Source: Actibacterium sp. 188UL27-1 (GTDB lineage: Bacteria > Pseudomonadota > Alphaproteobacteria > Rhodobacterales > Rhodobacteraceae). From it: 64,000 nt of DNA. The position numbers were made by a program, and so were the translations under genes. The DNA lies in contig NZ_JAFEUL010000018.1 of the NCBI RefSeq assembly GCF_016901225.1, positions 23,654-87,653 of the forward strand. The letters run 5' to 3'. Positions 1 through 9,160 of this stretch are shown here, piece after piece. How positions within the stretch are numbered: the stretch's first letter is position 1; the number at the start of each line of letters is the position of its first letter. The notes beneath the pieces are model-generated. The model saw only the letters and a list, made by a program, of their open reading frames with translations, searched no databases and had not been told where the DNA came from.

Positions 1-741
1 TCTCTCAAGATCTTTTTGCTGACCCTGGCCATTCTGGATGACATGGGCGCGATCCTCATCATCGCCTTTTTCTATACCGAGGAACTTAAGGTCACCTACC
101 TGGTGATGGCTTTTGTCCCCTTGGCGGCGATGGTCATCCTCAACCTCAGGGCCGTCCACCGGACCGGGCCGATCCTGATGCTGGGTGTTGTGTTGTGGTA
201 TCTGGTGCTGAAATCCGGCATCCATGCAACACTGGCGGGGGTGATCCTGGCATTCTGCATCCCGCTGAAAGATCGCTGGGGCAAATCCCCGCTGCATTCA
301 CTGGAACATGGGGTTCAACCCTATGTCACATTCCTGATCGTGCCGATCTTTGCCTTTGCCAATGCAGGCGTTGTACTGGACGGGTTGTCCCTTGCCGACC
401 TCCTTGCGCCGTTGCCGTTGGGGATCACACTGGGTTTGATCGTGGGCAAGCAGATTGGCGTGTTCGGGTTCACCTGGGCCACAGTGAAGCTGGGCTATGC
501 CCGCCTGCCCCATGGCGCCAACTGGCTGCATATTTACGGTGTGGCCTGCCTGGCCGGGATCGGGTTCACCATGTCATTGTTCATCGGGTCGCTCAGCTTT
601 GACGATCCGATCCTGATGAACCAGGTGCGGCTGGGTGTTCTGGCCGGTTCCGTCATCTCTGCCGTGATGGGATATGGGGCGTTGATCGTGGCCTCCCGCA
701 AGGCCACCGAAGAGGATGCGGATCCGGTGCCTGCCCAGTAA
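1..741 (+). CDS. nhaA: Na+/H+ antiporter NhaA, C-terminal part (cut by window edge)
   Basis: The reading frame is open from base 1, so the start codon lies outside the window and about 246 C-terminal residues remain. NhaA exchanges internal Na+ for external H+ across the inner membrane. The visible part begins with a segment reading TLAILDDMGAILIIAFFYT, which matches the family's TM segment with the paired aspartates that bind the cation (Asp163/Asp164 in E. coli). Several further hydrophobic helices follow, including GIGFTMSLFIGSL near the end, typical of the last helices. The tail is short and acidic. The convergent NTF2-like gene starts its stop-codon side 22 bp downstream. Full-length NhaA is about 380-450 residues, so roughly the first 40% is missing. 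Confidence 0.93.
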   Translation, partial: SLKIFLLTLAILDDMGAILIIAFFYTEELKVTYLVMAFVPLAAMVILNLRAVHRTGPILMLGVVLWYLVLKSGIHATLAGVILAFCIPLKDRWGKSPLHSLEHGVQPYVTFLIVPIFAFANAGVVLDGLSLADLLAPLPLGITLGLIVGKQIGVFGFTWATVKLGYARLPHGANWLHIYGVACLAGIGFTMSLFIGSLSFDDPILMNQVRLGVLAGSVISAVMGYGALIVASRKATEEDADPVPAQ

Positions 742-763
742 CATCCGTCAGGCCGCTGCGGGC

Positions 764-1144
764 TCAGGTGACGCCAAGAATGGCGATATCCGCATAGACC
801 CGCCAGTCGCAGATCCTGTCCCCGTCAAATCGGTAAATGTCGGTGCAAGGCAGATCGATCGGCGCATCATCGGCGACCCGTTGGAAATGAGAGATCACTT
901 CGATCACCGCTGTCTGGGTGGCGTCGTCCTCGGCCTGCCAGCACAGGGTATGGCCAGTCCAGCGGATCCGGGCGGCCTGGCTTTCCATATAGCGGCGGAT
1001 CCCGTCTATGCCTGCCACTGGTTCCCGGGCGCCCACACGGTAGCGGACATCCGGTGTGAAGAACTGCGCGCCCGTCTCCCAGTCGCCCGCACCCAGCAGA
1101 TGTTCCATCTGCGCGATGCGCTCCAACCGGGAATAGTTGCTCAT
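764..1144 (-). CDS. NTF2-like (SnoaL-type) small protein
   Basis: This 126-residue protein has the shape of the NTF2/SnoaL fold: an N-terminal helix with a '[12 protein letters not shown]' stretch, then a strand region ([10 protein letters not shown]), and paired strands ending in '[18 protein letters not shown]', the usual last hairpin of the family. Members are either enzymes (isomerases, dehydratases) or ligand-binding proteins, and catalytic residues are not evident. Its ATG overlaps the TGA of the mutase gene in an ATGA arrangement (bases 1141-1144), so it is probably translationally coupled to the mutase. A link to CoA-ester metabolism is only inferred from that position. Confidence 0.75.
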   Translation of the reverse strand: MSNYSRLERIAQMEHLLGAGDWETGAQFFTPDVRYRVGAREPVAGIDGIRRYMESQAARIRWTGHTLCWQAEDDATQTAVIEVISHFQRVADDAPIDLPCTDIYRFDGDRICDWRVYADIAILGVT

Positions 1145-3285
1145 TCCGCAGCCTCGGGCCGCGCCTTGCGGATCAGATTCAGGATGTCCTGAGCCGCGCT
1201 GGGAATATTCGTGCCCGGGCCAAAGATCGCTTTGACGCCGGCATCATAGAGATACTGATAATCCTGTTGGGGGATCACGCCACCGCAGATCACGATGATC
1301 TCTCCCGCGCCCTGCTGTTTCAGAGCGGTGATCAGTTTGGGAGCGAGGGTCTTGTGGCCCGCAGCCTGGGAACTGATGCCAATGACATGGACATCGTTGT
1401 CGATGGCATCCTGCGCGGCCTCGTCCGGGGTCTGGAACAGGGGGCCCACATCCACATCAAAGCCAATATCGGCGAAAGCCGTGGCAATGACCTTGGCGCC
1501 GCGGTCATGGCCGTCCTGGCCCATCTTGACGACGAGCATGCGCGGGCGGCGCCCCTCGGCCTCGGCAAAGGCCTCGACCGATGTCTGGATGGCAGCGAAA
1601 TCATCATCGCCTTCGTAGGCGGCGCCATAGACACCGGCCAGCGTCTTGACCTCGGCCCGGTGGCGGCCAAAGGCCTGTTCCATGGCCAGGCTGATTTCAC
1701 CGACCGTGGCGCGGGCGCGCGCGGCTTCCACGGCCAGCGCGAGGAGATTCCCCTCACCGGTGGAGGCGGCCTGCTCAAGCGCCGCAAGGGCGCCATCGCA
1801 AGCCGCCGCATCACGCGTGCCGCGGATGCCCGCCAGTTGCGTGACCTGTGCCTCCCGCACGGCTGTATTATCGATATCGCGGATGTCGATCGGGTCCTCT
1901 TGGTCAAGGCGATACTTGTTGACGCCGACAATGACCTCCTCACCGCGGTCGATCATGGCCTGGCGCCGGGCGGCGGTTTCCTCGATCCGCAGCTTGGGCA
2001 TGCCAGAGGCCACGGCCTTGGTCATGCCCCCCATCTCCTCGACTTCTTCGATCAGGGCCCAGGCCTGGTCCGCCAGTTCCGCGGTCAGGTTTTCGACATA
2101 GTAACTGCCCGCCAGCGGATCGACGACATTGGTAATGCCCGTTTCCTCTTGCAGGATCAGTTGGGTATTGCGTGCGATGCGAGACGCGAAATCGGTGGGC
2201 AGCGCAATCGCCTCGTCCAAGGCGTTGGTGTGCAACGACTGGGTCCCACCAAGTGCCGCAGCCATAGCCTCGTAAGCGGTGCGGACCACGTTGTTATAGG
2301 GGTCTTGCTCTTGCAAACTGACACCGGAAGTCTGGCAATGGGTGCGCAACATCGATGATTTGGGGTTTTTCGGCTCGAACTCCGCCATGATCCGGTGCCA
2401 GAGCAGGCGCGCCGCCCGCAGCTTGGCCGCTTCCATGAAGAAATTCATCCCGATGGCAAAGAAAAACGATAGCCGCCCGGCAAAGGCATCCACATCCATC
2501 CCCCGACTGATCGCGGCGCGCACATATTCGCGGCCATCGGCCAGGGTGTAGGCCAGTTCCTGCACCAGGTTCGCACCCGCCTCCTGCATGTGATAGCCGG
2601 AAATGCTGATCGAGTTGAACTTCGGCATCTCAGCCGCCGTGTATTCAATGATATCCGCGATGATCCGCATCGACGGCTCAGGAGGATAAACGTAAGTGTT
2701 GCGCACCATGAACTCCTTCAGAATGTCGTTCTGAATGGTGCCCGACAGGACCGCACGGTCATGGCCCTGCTCTTCGCCGGTGACGATGAAATTGGCCAAG
2801 ATCGGGATCACGGCACCGTTCATCGTCATCGATACGCTGACCTTGTCCAGGGGGATGCCGTCGAACAGCACTTTCATGTCCTCGACCGAATCGATGGCGA
2901 CGCCGGCCTTGCCGACATCCCCTTCGACCCGGGGATGGTCACTATCATAGCCCCGGTGGGTTGCCAGATCGAAGGCCACGCTGACACCCTGCTGCCCGGC
3001 CGCCAAGGCCTTGCGGTAAAACGCATTGCTTTCCTCGGCGGTGGAGAAGCCTGCGTATTGCCGGATTGTCCAGGGGCGGCCCGCATACATTGTGGCCTTG
3101 ACCCCGCGCGTGAACGGCGCCTGCCCAGGCACGCCCCCCATATGGTCCAGGCCCACCGTGTCTGCCGCCGTGTAGACCGGCTTGACCCGGATCCCTTCCA
3201 GCGTCTCCCAGGTCAGATCCTCCACCGCGCGTCCGCGCAACTCCTTCGCGGCAAGCTCTTTCCAGTCCTCAGGCAGATCTGTCAT
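1141..3285 (-). CDS. scpA: Methylmalonyl-CoA mutase, single-chain homodimeric type
   Basis: Adenosylcobalamin-dependent mutase that converts (R)-methylmalonyl-CoA to succinyl-CoA, the last step of propionyl-CoA assimilation. The 714-residue chain has the substrate TIM barrel first ([36 protein letters not shown], then [15 protein letters not shown]) and a C-terminal B12-binding domain with the DxHxxG signature in '[15 protein letters not shown]'. The length suits methylmalonyl-CoA mutase; ethylmalonyl-CoA mutases are shorter, about 650-660 residues. I chose the ATG at 3285 because AAGGAG sits just upstream and the protein N-terminus ([16 protein letters not shown]) is typical. A longer frame reaches 3393 but lacks a ribosome site. 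The gene is co-oriented with pccA and pccB and overlaps the NTF2-like gene by 4 bases. Confidence 0.95.
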   Translation of the reverse strand: MTDLPEDWKELAAKELRGRAVEDLTWETLEGIRVKPVYTAADTVGLDHMGGVPGQAPFTRGVKATMYAGRPWTIRQYAGFSTAEESNAFYRKALAAGQQGVSVAFDLATHRGYDSDHPRVEGDVGKAGVAIDSVEDMKVLFDGIPLDKVSVSMTMNGAVIPILANFIVTGEEQGHDRAVLSGTIQNDILKEFMVRNTYVYPPEPSMRIIADIIEYTAAEMPKFNSISISGYHMQEAGANLVQELAYTLADGREYVRAAISRGMDVDAFAGRLSFFFAIGMNFFMEAAKLRAARLLWHRIMAEFEPKNPKSSMLRTHCQTSGVSLQEQDPYNNVVRTAYEAMAAALGGTQSLHTNALDEAIALPTDFASRIARNTQLILQEETGITNVVDPLAGSYYVENLTAELADQAWALIEEVEEMGGMTKAVASGMPKLRIEETAARRQAMIDRGEEVIVGVNKYRLDQEDPIDIRDIDNTAVREAQVTQLAGIRGTRDAAACDGALAALEQAASTGEGNLLALAVEAARARATVGEISLAMEQAFGRHRAEVKTLAGVYGAAYEGDDDFAAIQTSVEAFAEAEGRRPRMLVVKMGQDGHDRGAKVIATAFADIGFDVDVGPLFQTPDEAAQDAIDNDVHVIGISSQAAGHKTLAPKLITALKQQGAGEIIVICGGVIPQQDYQYLYDAGVKAIFGPGTNIPSAAQDILNLIRKARPEAAE

Positions 3286-3434
3286 CGGGCACTCCTTGGG
3301 TCGGCGGCAACCCGGCAAATACCGCACGCTGCCAGTGTTCAGATGGATCGCGCCGCGGCATTCCGGGCGCACACGAAAATTTGGGCATTCCAACCGGCGT
3401 CGGGCGGCTTATATGGGCAATGACCGGAGGCTTC

Positions 3435-3905
3435 ATGAAACCAATCATACCACTTCTTTTGGCAATCGGCCTGACAGGCCCGGCCGCATTGGCCCAAGAC
3501 ACCACATCGGCCGAAACGGCGGCCACACCTGAGGGCGTGACCGTCATCGACGCAAACCAAGTCGATCTGGGCGAATTCCTGTGGCAAAAGCGCCCCGTGG
3601 TCGTCTTTGCCCAGACCCAACTTGATCCGGCCTTTACCCGCCAGATGGAGTTGTTGACCGCCCGCAGCGAAGAATTGCGCGAGCGCGATGTGGTCATCAT
3701 CACGGATACCGATCCGTCAGAGCCTACGGAATTGCGTCGCAAACTGCGCCCACGCGGCTTCATGTTGGTGCTCATCGGCAAGGATGGCGGCGTCAAGCTG
3801 CGCAAACCCTTCCCCTGGGACGTGCGCGAGATCAGCCGCTCCATCGACAAGATGCCCCTGCGGAAACAGGAATTGCGGGACCGCAAGCTGGAGTTGTCGC
3901 AATAG
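3435..3905 (+). CDS. DUF4174 family exported protein
   Basis: A 156-residue protein with a Sec signal peptide (MKPIIPLLLAIGLTGPAALAQ, cleavage likely after ALA) and a thioredoxin-like core without a CxxC motif: LWQKRPVVVFAQTQLDPAFT, then RDVVIITDTDP and RGFMLVLIGKDGGVKLRKP. This order matches the DUF4174 family, whose function is unknown. The start is set by GGAGG at 3426-3430 ahead of the ATG. It is transcribed divergently from the mutase and convergently with the following membrane protein; the two stop codons are almost touching (3905 and 3907). It probably acts in the periplasm. Confidence 0.8.
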   Translation: MKPIIPLLLAIGLTGPAALAQDTTSAETAATPEGVTVIDANQVDLGEFLWQKRPVVVFAQTQLDPAFTRQMELLTARSEELRERDVVIITDTDPSEPTELRRKLRPRGFMLVLIGKDGGVKLRKPFPWDVREISRSIDKMPLRKQELRDRKLELSQ

Positions 3906-3906
3906 A

Positions 3907-5475
3907 TCATCCCCCCATCCCCGGCTGGAAGACAAAGCGAGAGCCGGGCGGAAGTTCCTGCGCCCAGTCCCGCACGTGATCCGCAAACGGTGCCGTATCG
4001 GTACCGGGGGCGACCAGAAACATCACTTCACGCCAGCCGATATAGGGGGAGGTGTACCTCATCTGCAAAAGGCCCAGGCGCTGCCAATCCGGGCCGATTT
4101 CCCGGGCAAGCCATGGCTCGTAAATCATGGCGAACTCAATGCCGCGCTCCGCGAGAAGATCCGCAGCCCAGCCCGGTTCAGCCCCTGAAAGACGCGCGGC
4201 TCGCGCCTCGTGATTGGCCAGGCCCCACAGGTCCAGCACGTAATCAGGATTGCGCCAGGCCACCCAGCCCAGATCATTGACGCCAACAGGCTGCTTTAGA
4301 TGCTGCTTGGCCAGCCGTGCCATCTGTGCCTGCTGTAAATGGACCGGTCGGGTCGTGTATGGAAAAACAGTGGCCGCCAGACTGACATAGAAGACACCAA
4401 CATAGACGATGGTCAGAACCGGCGCGATAAGCAGTGTGCGGGTCCCGGTCGCACCGACAGCAGCGACGACTGAAGCGGCGAGGGTCACGAAGATGTAGAC
4501 CTCATACCGGTTCATCCAGCCGAATTTCCCCAAGGCGATATGGGCCAATGCCGCCAGGATCGCAGCAGCCAGGACCCACATCACATGCGATTGGCGCACA
4601 CGCGGGTGGAGCAAAAGCGCCATGCCGATTGCGACAAGAGCCAGAAGACCGCGCTGAACATAGCCTGTTAGCAAAGTGTTATCGAACTGCAGAAAGCCAC
4701 CCGCCTCCTCCCCGACATCCGCCAACTTGGCGGAGACAGAACTGGGTAAGGGCTCCAACCCCAACGACATCAAAAACCCCACGAACGCCGCGGTCGGCAG
4801 AACGGCCAATGCGGCCAACCCAAATGCCGCGACGGATCTGCCAAACAGCATAACCACGCCCGCGGCAGCCAAGGATAACGCCGCTCCTTCAAACCGCAAC
4901 AACGGGGCCAAGGCAATGCCCAGGATCAGCAGCCAACCGACCTGCCCGAAGGCCGTGAACGTCAACAGGCCAGAGATGATCGCCAGGCTCGCCGCCACAT
5001 GCAGGCTATGCTCCATCCCCGTGAAAGCAACGCCCACCATGTTGAGCGCCAAGGGTCCGATGATGGCCAGCAGCATGCCCCAGACCGTGCCGCTCAATCC
5101 CCCTTGCAACAGGATCCGCCCCCATAGCAGCGCCGCGGCAGCCAATCCGACGATATTCCAGATCAGCGGCAGGTAGCGCTGAAGTTCCTCCCCCGCAAAA
5201 GGCAGCAAAAGAAATGGGAACAGGATCGACGACGCAGCGGCCGCGTACTCCCCTGCATTGACCCCATAGCCGCCGTTGCGGATCTGCTCTGCAATAGACA
5301 TGTGGATATAAGGATCATCCAGCGGATACTCAAAGTAACCGCCAGCGACCACGTAAGTGGCGATCTGTAACGCCAAAAACGCCAGCAGGGCCACACCACA
5401 GGCAAGGATCGGCAACAGATAGGCCGAACCCGCCTGGTCAGGCATGTCCCCAGAAGCATCTGCAGCCGTCGTCAT
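3907..5475 (-). CDS. Polytopic membrane protein, GT-C glycosyltransferase-like
   Basis: A 522-residue integral membrane protein with roughly ten or more hydrophobic segments. Near residue 55 it carries EYPLDDPYIHMSIAEQI followed by a NAGEYAAAASS motif. That acidic DD/DE pair in the first extracytoplasmic loop and the following small-residue run is characteristic of GT-C enzymes, which use polyprenyl-phosphate sugars. The soluble C-terminal portion (about residues 390-522) is predicted to lie outside the membrane, as in that superfamily. The acceptor and donor are unknown. Its ATG overlaps the TGA of pccA (ATGA, 5472-5475), so it is translated with pccA although no metabolic link is obvious. 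Other polytopic families cannot be fully excluded. Confidence 0.65.
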   Translation of the reverse strand: MTTAADASGDMPDQAGSAYLLPILACGVALLAFLALQIATYVVAGGYFEYPLDDPYIHMSIAEQIRNGGYGVNAGEYAAAASSILFPFLLLPFAGEELQRYLPLIWNIVGLAAAALLWGRILLQGGLSGTVWGMLLAIIGPLALNMVGVAFTGMEHSLHVAASLAIISGLLTFTAFGQVGWLLILGIALAPLLRFEGAALSLAAAGVVMLFGRSVAAFGLAALAVLPTAAFVGFLMSLGLEPLPSSVSAKLADVGEEAGGFLQFDNTLLTGYVQRGLLALVAIGMALLLHPRVRQSHVMWVLAAAILAALAHIALGKFGWMNRYEVYIFVTLAASVVAAVGATGTRTLLIAPVLTIVYVGVFYVSLAATVFPYTTRPVHLQQAQMARLAKQHLKQPVGVNDLGWVAWRNPDYVLDLWGLANHEARAARLSGAEPGWAADLLAERGIEFAMIYEPWLAREIGPDWQRLGLLQMRYTSPYIGWREVMFLVAPGTDTAPFADHVRDWAQELPPGSRFVFQPGMGG

Positions 5476-7472
5476 TCAAACTCCATGATCACGTCATCCA
5501 CGGCCAGACTATCACCGGCCGCTGCATTGATCTTGGATACAATACCTTTGCGTTCTGCCCGCAGGATATTCTCCATCTTCATGGCTTCAACGGTGCATAG
5601 GTTCTGCCCCTCCTGCACTTCATCACCCTCGGCCACGTTGACCGTCACAATCAGGCCGGGCATGGGGCAGAGCAGCAGTTTCGATGTGTCAGGCGCTATC
5701 TTTTCGGGCATCAATGCCGCCAATTCTGCCTGCCGCGGGGTCCAGACCTGCACCTTGATATCGGCGCCGCGATACCGGATCCGGTAACCAGATGTCGCCT
5801 TGCCCACTTTCAGCACGGTTTCGACCCCGTCGATCTCGATCCGGGCGAGGCTCTGGCCCGGGGTCCACGCGCTGACGATCCGCAGGGCAGAGCCATCGTC
5901 GAAGGTCACCGTGGTCCCGTCCCGATCAGCATCCGTGGTGCAGGTAAAGCGTGCGCCGTTCACCGCGACGATCCAGTCAGTGCCCACCTTGCGTTCGTGG
6001 TTGTCCATCCGTCCGCTGATCCGGGCTCGCCGGATCTCGGCCACGCGGTACATGGCAGCCGCCGCAGCAGCGATCCGGCGCTGGGTCTCCTCATTGGGAT
6101 GAACACCGTCAAACCCATCGGGATATTCCTCGGCGATAAAGGCGGTCGTGATCTCGCCCGACACGAATTTCGGATGATCCATCACCGCCGACAGAAACGG
6201 CAGGTTATGCCCGATCCCTTCCAGCTCAAAGGAATCAAGGGCGGTCCGCATACCACCAATGGCCTCGGCCCGAGTGGGCGCCCATGTGCACAACTTGGCG
6301 ATCATCGGATCGTAGAACATGCTGATCTCACCACCTTCATACACCCCGGTATCATTCCGCACCACATGGGTATCGGTGGCCACTTCCTGGGGGGGGCGAT
6401 AGGTCACCAGCCGCCCGATGGAGGGAAGGAAGTTGCGATAGGGATCCTCGGCGTAAAGCCGGCTTTCCATCGCCCAACCGTTCAACTGCACATCGGCTTG
6501 CGTCAGGGTCAAAGGCTCGCCATTGGCGACGCGGATCATCTGCTCCACCAGATCAACGCCAGTGATCAATTCGGTCACGGGATGTTCGACCTGCAGGCGG
6601 GTATTCATCTCCAGGAAATAGAAGTTCCGGTCGCCATCGACGATGAACTCAACCGTCCCCGCACTGGTATAGCCCACTGCCTGGGCCAAGGCGCACGCCT
6701 GCTCCCCCATGGCCTTGCGGGTCGCCTCGTCCAGGAACGGGCTTGGCGCCTCTTCGATGACCTTCTGGTTGCGCCGCTGGATAGAGCATTCGCGCTCCCC
6801 CAGATAGATGCAATTCCCATGGGCATCGGCCAGCACCTGAATTTCAATGTGGCGCGGTTGCGTGACGAATTTTTCAATGAAAATCCGGTCATCGCCGAAA
6901 CTGTTGGCCGCCTCGTTCTTGGATGACTGAAAGCCCTCCCGCGCTTCCTCGTCATTCCAGGCGATGCGCATCCCCTTGCCGCCGCCACCCGCACTGGCCT
7001 TGATCATGACCGGATAGCCGACCTGGCCCGAGATCTTGACCGCCTCCTCCGCATCCTCGATCAGGCCCATATAGCCCGGCACCGTGCTGACCCCGGCCTC
7101 CTGAGCGATCTTCTTGCTGGTGATCTTGTCGCCCATCTGCTCGATCGCCGTGGCGGGCGGGCCGATAAAAGCGACACCAGCGGCATTCAGCGCCTCGGCA
7201 AACAGCTTGTTCTCGGACAGAAAACCATAGCCCGGATGGACGGCTTCTGCCCCCGTTTCCTTGATCGCGGCCATCACCTTGTCGATGACGATGTAACTTT
7301 GGTTCGCGGGCGGAGGCCCGATCAGCACAGCCTCATCCGCCATCTGCACATGCAACGCCTGCGCATCCGCCTCGGAATAAATGGCAACCGTATCGATCCC
7401 CATCCGGCGGGCGGTCTTCATTACCCGGCACGCAATTTCCCCTCGGTTCGCGATCAGGATCTTTTTGAACAT
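5472..7472 (-). CDS. pccA: Propionyl-CoA carboxylase, biotin-containing alpha subunit
   Basis: Biotin carboxylase plus biotin carrier subunit of propionyl-CoA carboxylase; with PccB it makes methylmalonyl-CoA from propionyl-CoA, ATP and bicarbonate. The 666 residues start with the carboxylase domain (MFKKILIANRGEIACRV), followed by the ATP-grasp glycine loop (KASAGGGGKGMRIAW), the catalytic region (EMNTRLQVEHPVTE) and a linker. The chain ends with a biotinyl domain whose AMKM motif puts the biotinylated lysine at about K632. The length and the domain order fit PccA rather than AccC (about 450 residues, no carrier). It lies upstream of the GT-C-like gene with a 4-base overlap, and pccB is about 3 kb further upstream on the same strand. 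Confidence 0.96.
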   Translation of the reverse strand: MFKKILIANRGEIACRVMKTARRMGIDTVAIYSEADAQALHVQMADEAVLIGPPPANQSYIVIDKVMAAIKETGAEAVHPGYGFLSENKLFAEALNAAGVAFIGPPATAIEQMGDKITSKKIAQEAGVSTVPGYMGLIEDAEEAVKISGQVGYPVMIKASAGGGGKGMRIAWNDEEAREGFQSSKNEAANSFGDDRIFIEKFVTQPRHIEIQVLADAHGNCIYLGERECSIQRRNQKVIEEAPSPFLDEATRKAMGEQACALAQAVGYTSAGTVEFIVDGDRNFYFLEMNTRLQVEHPVTELITGVDLVEQMIRVANGEPLTLTQADVQLNGWAMESRLYAEDPYRNFLPSIGRLVTYRPPQEVATDTHVVRNDTGVYEGGEISMFYDPMIAKLCTWAPTRAEAIGGMRTALDSFELEGIGHNLPFLSAVMDHPKFVSGEITTAFIAEEYPDGFDGVHPNEETQRRIAAAAAAMYRVAEIRRARISGRMDNHERKVGTDWIVAVNGARFTCTTDADRDGTTVTFDDGSALRIVSAWTPGQSLARIEIDGVETVLKVGKATSGYRIRYRGADIKVQVWTPRQAELAALMPEKIAPDTSKLLLCPMPGLIVTVNVAEGDEVQEGQNLCTVEAMKMENILRAERKGIVSKINAAAGDSLAVDDVIMEFE

Positions 7473-7518
7473 CTGTTGTCCCTTTGTCTTTGGCCAGCGC
7501 CGAATGTCTGCGCATACG

Positions 7519-7554
7519 AAAAACCGCTGCCGGGCACCTCAGGCCCGACAGCGG
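7519..7554 (-). terminator. Rho-independent terminator after the small lipoprotein gene
   Basis: Read on the minus strand, a GC-rich hairpin (CCGCTG-T-CGGGC arm, loop, GCCCG-G-CAGCGG arm with one internal mismatch; 7524-7554) is followed by five T residues (complement of 7519-7523). It lies about 50 bases past the stop codon of the 65-residue lipoprotein gene and before pccA, so pccA probably has its own promoter or depends on read-through. Confidence 0.75.
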
Positions 7555-7601
7555 TCATGTTTTTCAGACGCGACCCGAAAAACCAGGGCCGCAAAAAGGC
7601 G

Positions 7602-7799
7602 TTATCTGCCCAGAATGTCGTCGCTAAACACGCCAGCCGTGCCGCCAACGGCCGCGCCGACCAAGGGATCGTTATCCGTTGCTTCCGCCACAACGGCACC
7701 TGCCGCCGCACCGGTAAGACCGCGTTCAAAATCGTTGTCGCCACAAGCTGCCAAAGCCGCCATGACAAAAAGACCAGCCATCCAAGTTTTATACTGCAT
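7602..7799 (-). CDS. Small lipoprotein with glycine-rich segment (65 aa)
   Basis: The protein begins MQYKTWMAGLFVMAALAACG, a lipoprotein signal with the lipobox LAAC; lipidation would be on Cys19. The mature part is about 45 residues and contains a glycine-zipper-like stretch (GLTGAAAGAVVAEATDND, then VGAAVGGTAGVF), as in small outer-membrane lipoproteins of the glycine-zipper type. The ATG at 7799 is preceded by GGAGG on the minus strand; a longer frame up to 7862 has no better site. It sits between pccA and a 118-residue hypothetical gene and has its own terminator. The function is unknown; envelope structure is an inference. Confidence 0.8.
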   Translation of the reverse strand: MQYKTWMAGLFVMAALAACGDNDFERGLTGAAAGAVVAEATDNDPLVGAAVGGTAGVFSDDILGR

Positions 7800-7936
7800 A
7801 CCGAAGAGCCTCCGCTCGGTGTTGTTATAGAATGTGATGTAAGCGCTAAACCTTGATCGCAAAAGAGGCCGGTCAAAGAAGTGAACATCGCCCGCCGATC
7901 ATCGGCAATCCATTGCCGGTCATGTCTGTTCGACAA

Positions 7937-7971
7937 AGAAAAACGAGACCCAACAATCAAGTTGGGCCTCG
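7937..7971 (-). terminator. Rho-independent terminator
   Basis: On the minus strand the sequence forms CGAG-G-CCCAAC / GTTGGG-T-CTCG (7944-7971, one mismatch, six-base loop) followed by a T-rich run (complement of 7937-7943). It lies about 170 bases beyond the stop of the 118-residue gene at 8140 and probably ends that transcript, separating it from the 65-residue lipoprotein gene. Confidence 0.7.
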
Positions 7972-8139
7972 TTCGAGGGGAAGGGTAACGGTTTTGACAT
8001 TCGCAGGCGGTAGATATTGTGCTGGAGATCACCGTCTGCAGTGACAACATGCAATACTGTGCGTGATCGCGAAACCCACCATTTATGGGGAGGGTAGAGC
8101 GGGCCGTTGTGTGCGCAACTATGCTCCAAACAGGCAACA

Positions 8140-8496
8140 TTAGGACATATTCCGGTCAATTAGGGCCGGAAATGACGATTGCGCCCGTGCCACATCAATC
8201 TGCAAAACTGCATCATAGCTTTCGGGGTTGAACGGATCCTCGGCGGGAATGATCTCTCGCCCGAACAACCAATTCAAGCGCCCGGCATCAAGATTACCCC
8301 GGGCAAATGGCGCATCGCCATAAAGGTCCCACAGCGCTGTCAGAAACCCCTCATCCGCGCGCCGGTCCGCCGGACGCCGGTCCGCATAACGTTCCCGCGC
8401 CCGCAGCGCCGGGGGTGTCCCCTTGGCGGGACGGCGAATTGTAAATTGGAAATCGGTACCCGGAAGGCGACTCGGCATGCCGCGATGTTTTTCCAT
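8140..8496 (-). CDS. Hypothetical protein, 118 aa
   Basis: I do not recognise a named family. The protein is soluble and strongly basic at the N-terminus (RLPGTDFQFTIRRPAKGTPP, then RARERYADRRPADRRADE), with an acidic, aromatic C-terminal half (TALWDLYGDAPFARGN, FGREIIPAEDPFNPESYD). The start at 8496 has GGAGCAGGG on the minus strand shortly upstream; an alternative ATG is at 8478. It is flanked by two small lipoprotein genes on the 5' side and a terminator on the 3' side, within the pccB-pccA interval. The coding frame has normal high-GC third positions, which argues that it is real. Confidence 0.6.
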   Translation of the reverse strand: MEKHRGMPSRLPGTDFQFTIRRPAKGTPPALRARERYADRRPADRRADEGFLTALWDLYGDAPFARGNLDAGRLNWLFGREIIPAEDPFNPESYDAVLQIDVARAQSSFPALIDRNMS

Positions 8497-8562
8497 CAGC
8501 CCTGCTCCGGTCGCGGGCGAAAGGATGGAGGGACAGGCACCAGGGCCAATCTCTGCGCGGGC

Positions 8563-8679
8563 TTAAAACTTTTCGAACGCGGGTTCTGGTTCGATAAAGA
8601 CGTCTTCTTCTTGCTGAGCACACGCGTCAACGAATGCCAACAAGCCAACAAGCAAGACCGCCTTAATGCCTTTGGACAT
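8563..8679 (-). CDS. Tiny lipoprotein, copy 1 (38 aa)
   Basis: A 38-codon frame encodes MSKGIKAVLLVGLLAFVDAC followed by AQQEEDVFIEPEPAFEKF. The first 20 residues form a lipoprotein signal ending in Cys20, followed by a short acidic tail. It is clearly a paralogue of the gene at 8812-8937: same positions for SK-IKA, VGL-AFV-AC, AQQEE and EPEP. Unlike that copy, the residue before the Cys is Asp-Ala rather than Ala-Ala, and the ribosome site is weak (GTAGACTACT replaces the partner's AGGAGACTAAA), so expression may be lower. The function is unknown; a free 18-residue lipidated peptide at the membrane is the inferred product. Confidence 0.7.
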   Translation of the reverse strand: MSKGIKAVLLVGLLAFVDACAQQEEDVFIEPEPAFEKF

Positions 8680-8776
8680 AGTAGTCTACTGCGATGGGTC
8701 GAGAGGCCCGGTACGCGGTGCAGAAAACCGCCACTTGAAAACACCTCTCCTCCCCGGGACTGCGAAGGACGAGGTG

Positions 8777-8804
8777 CGGGGGCAGGCTGTGACGCCCGCC
8801 CCCG
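8777..8804 (-). terminator. GC-rich hairpin after small lipoprotein copy 2
   Basis: CGGGGGC(A)GGC and GCC(C)GCCCCCG form a stem with one mismatch and a six-base loop, just 3' of the stop codon of the 41-residue lipoprotein gene on the minus strand. No T run follows, so it may be a weak or Rho-assisted terminator, or a processing/stability element between the two tandem lipoprotein genes. Confidence 0.4.
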
Positions 8805-8811
8805 AAAGAGC

Positions 8812-8937
8812 TTAGAACTTGTTGAGAACGGGTTCCGGCTCAACCGGTTCGAAAACAACTTCTTCTTCTTGTTGTGCGCAAGCAGCGACGAACGCCACCA
8901 GGCCCACCAGCATAAGTGCCTTGATGCTCTTGGCCAT
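8812..8937 (-). CDS. Tiny lipoprotein, copy 2 (41 aa)
   Basis: The 41 residues read MAKSIKALMLVGLVAFVAAC then AQQEEEVVFEPVEPEPVLNK and F. A lipoprotein signal ends in the lipobox VAAC (Cys20), leaving a 22-residue acidic, Pro/Glu-rich tail. AGGAG lies a few bases before the ATG on the minus strand. Together with the copy at 8563-8679 it forms a tandem duplication separated by about 130 bases. Very small lipoproteins of this sort are easily missed in annotation. The function is unknown. Confidence 0.78.
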   Translation of the reverse strand: MAKSIKALMLVGLVAFVAACAQQEEEVVFEPVEPEPVLNKF

Positions 8938-9160
8938 TTTAGTCTCCTGACATAGTTTGACGGCTCGCTCCGACATTGATGCCGATCACGGCCGCCCCGT
9001 AGTAAGATACAGACCGCATGGCCGCGGTCTATGTGTAACCTACGCCACAACCCTCTGAAAAAACAGGCATCCAACTGCACGCTGTCCGATTGTGGCTCGA
9101 ATGCCGCAGCGGCATGGTTACGCCGTCCGAAAACATCAATATTTTGTGCAAAATCGACGC

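Noticed and set aside
1267..2358. Long plus-strand open frame (363 codons) opposite the mutase
   Set aside because: It is the mirror of the methylmalonyl-CoA mutase frame in GC-rich DNA; it has no domain and no ribosome site.
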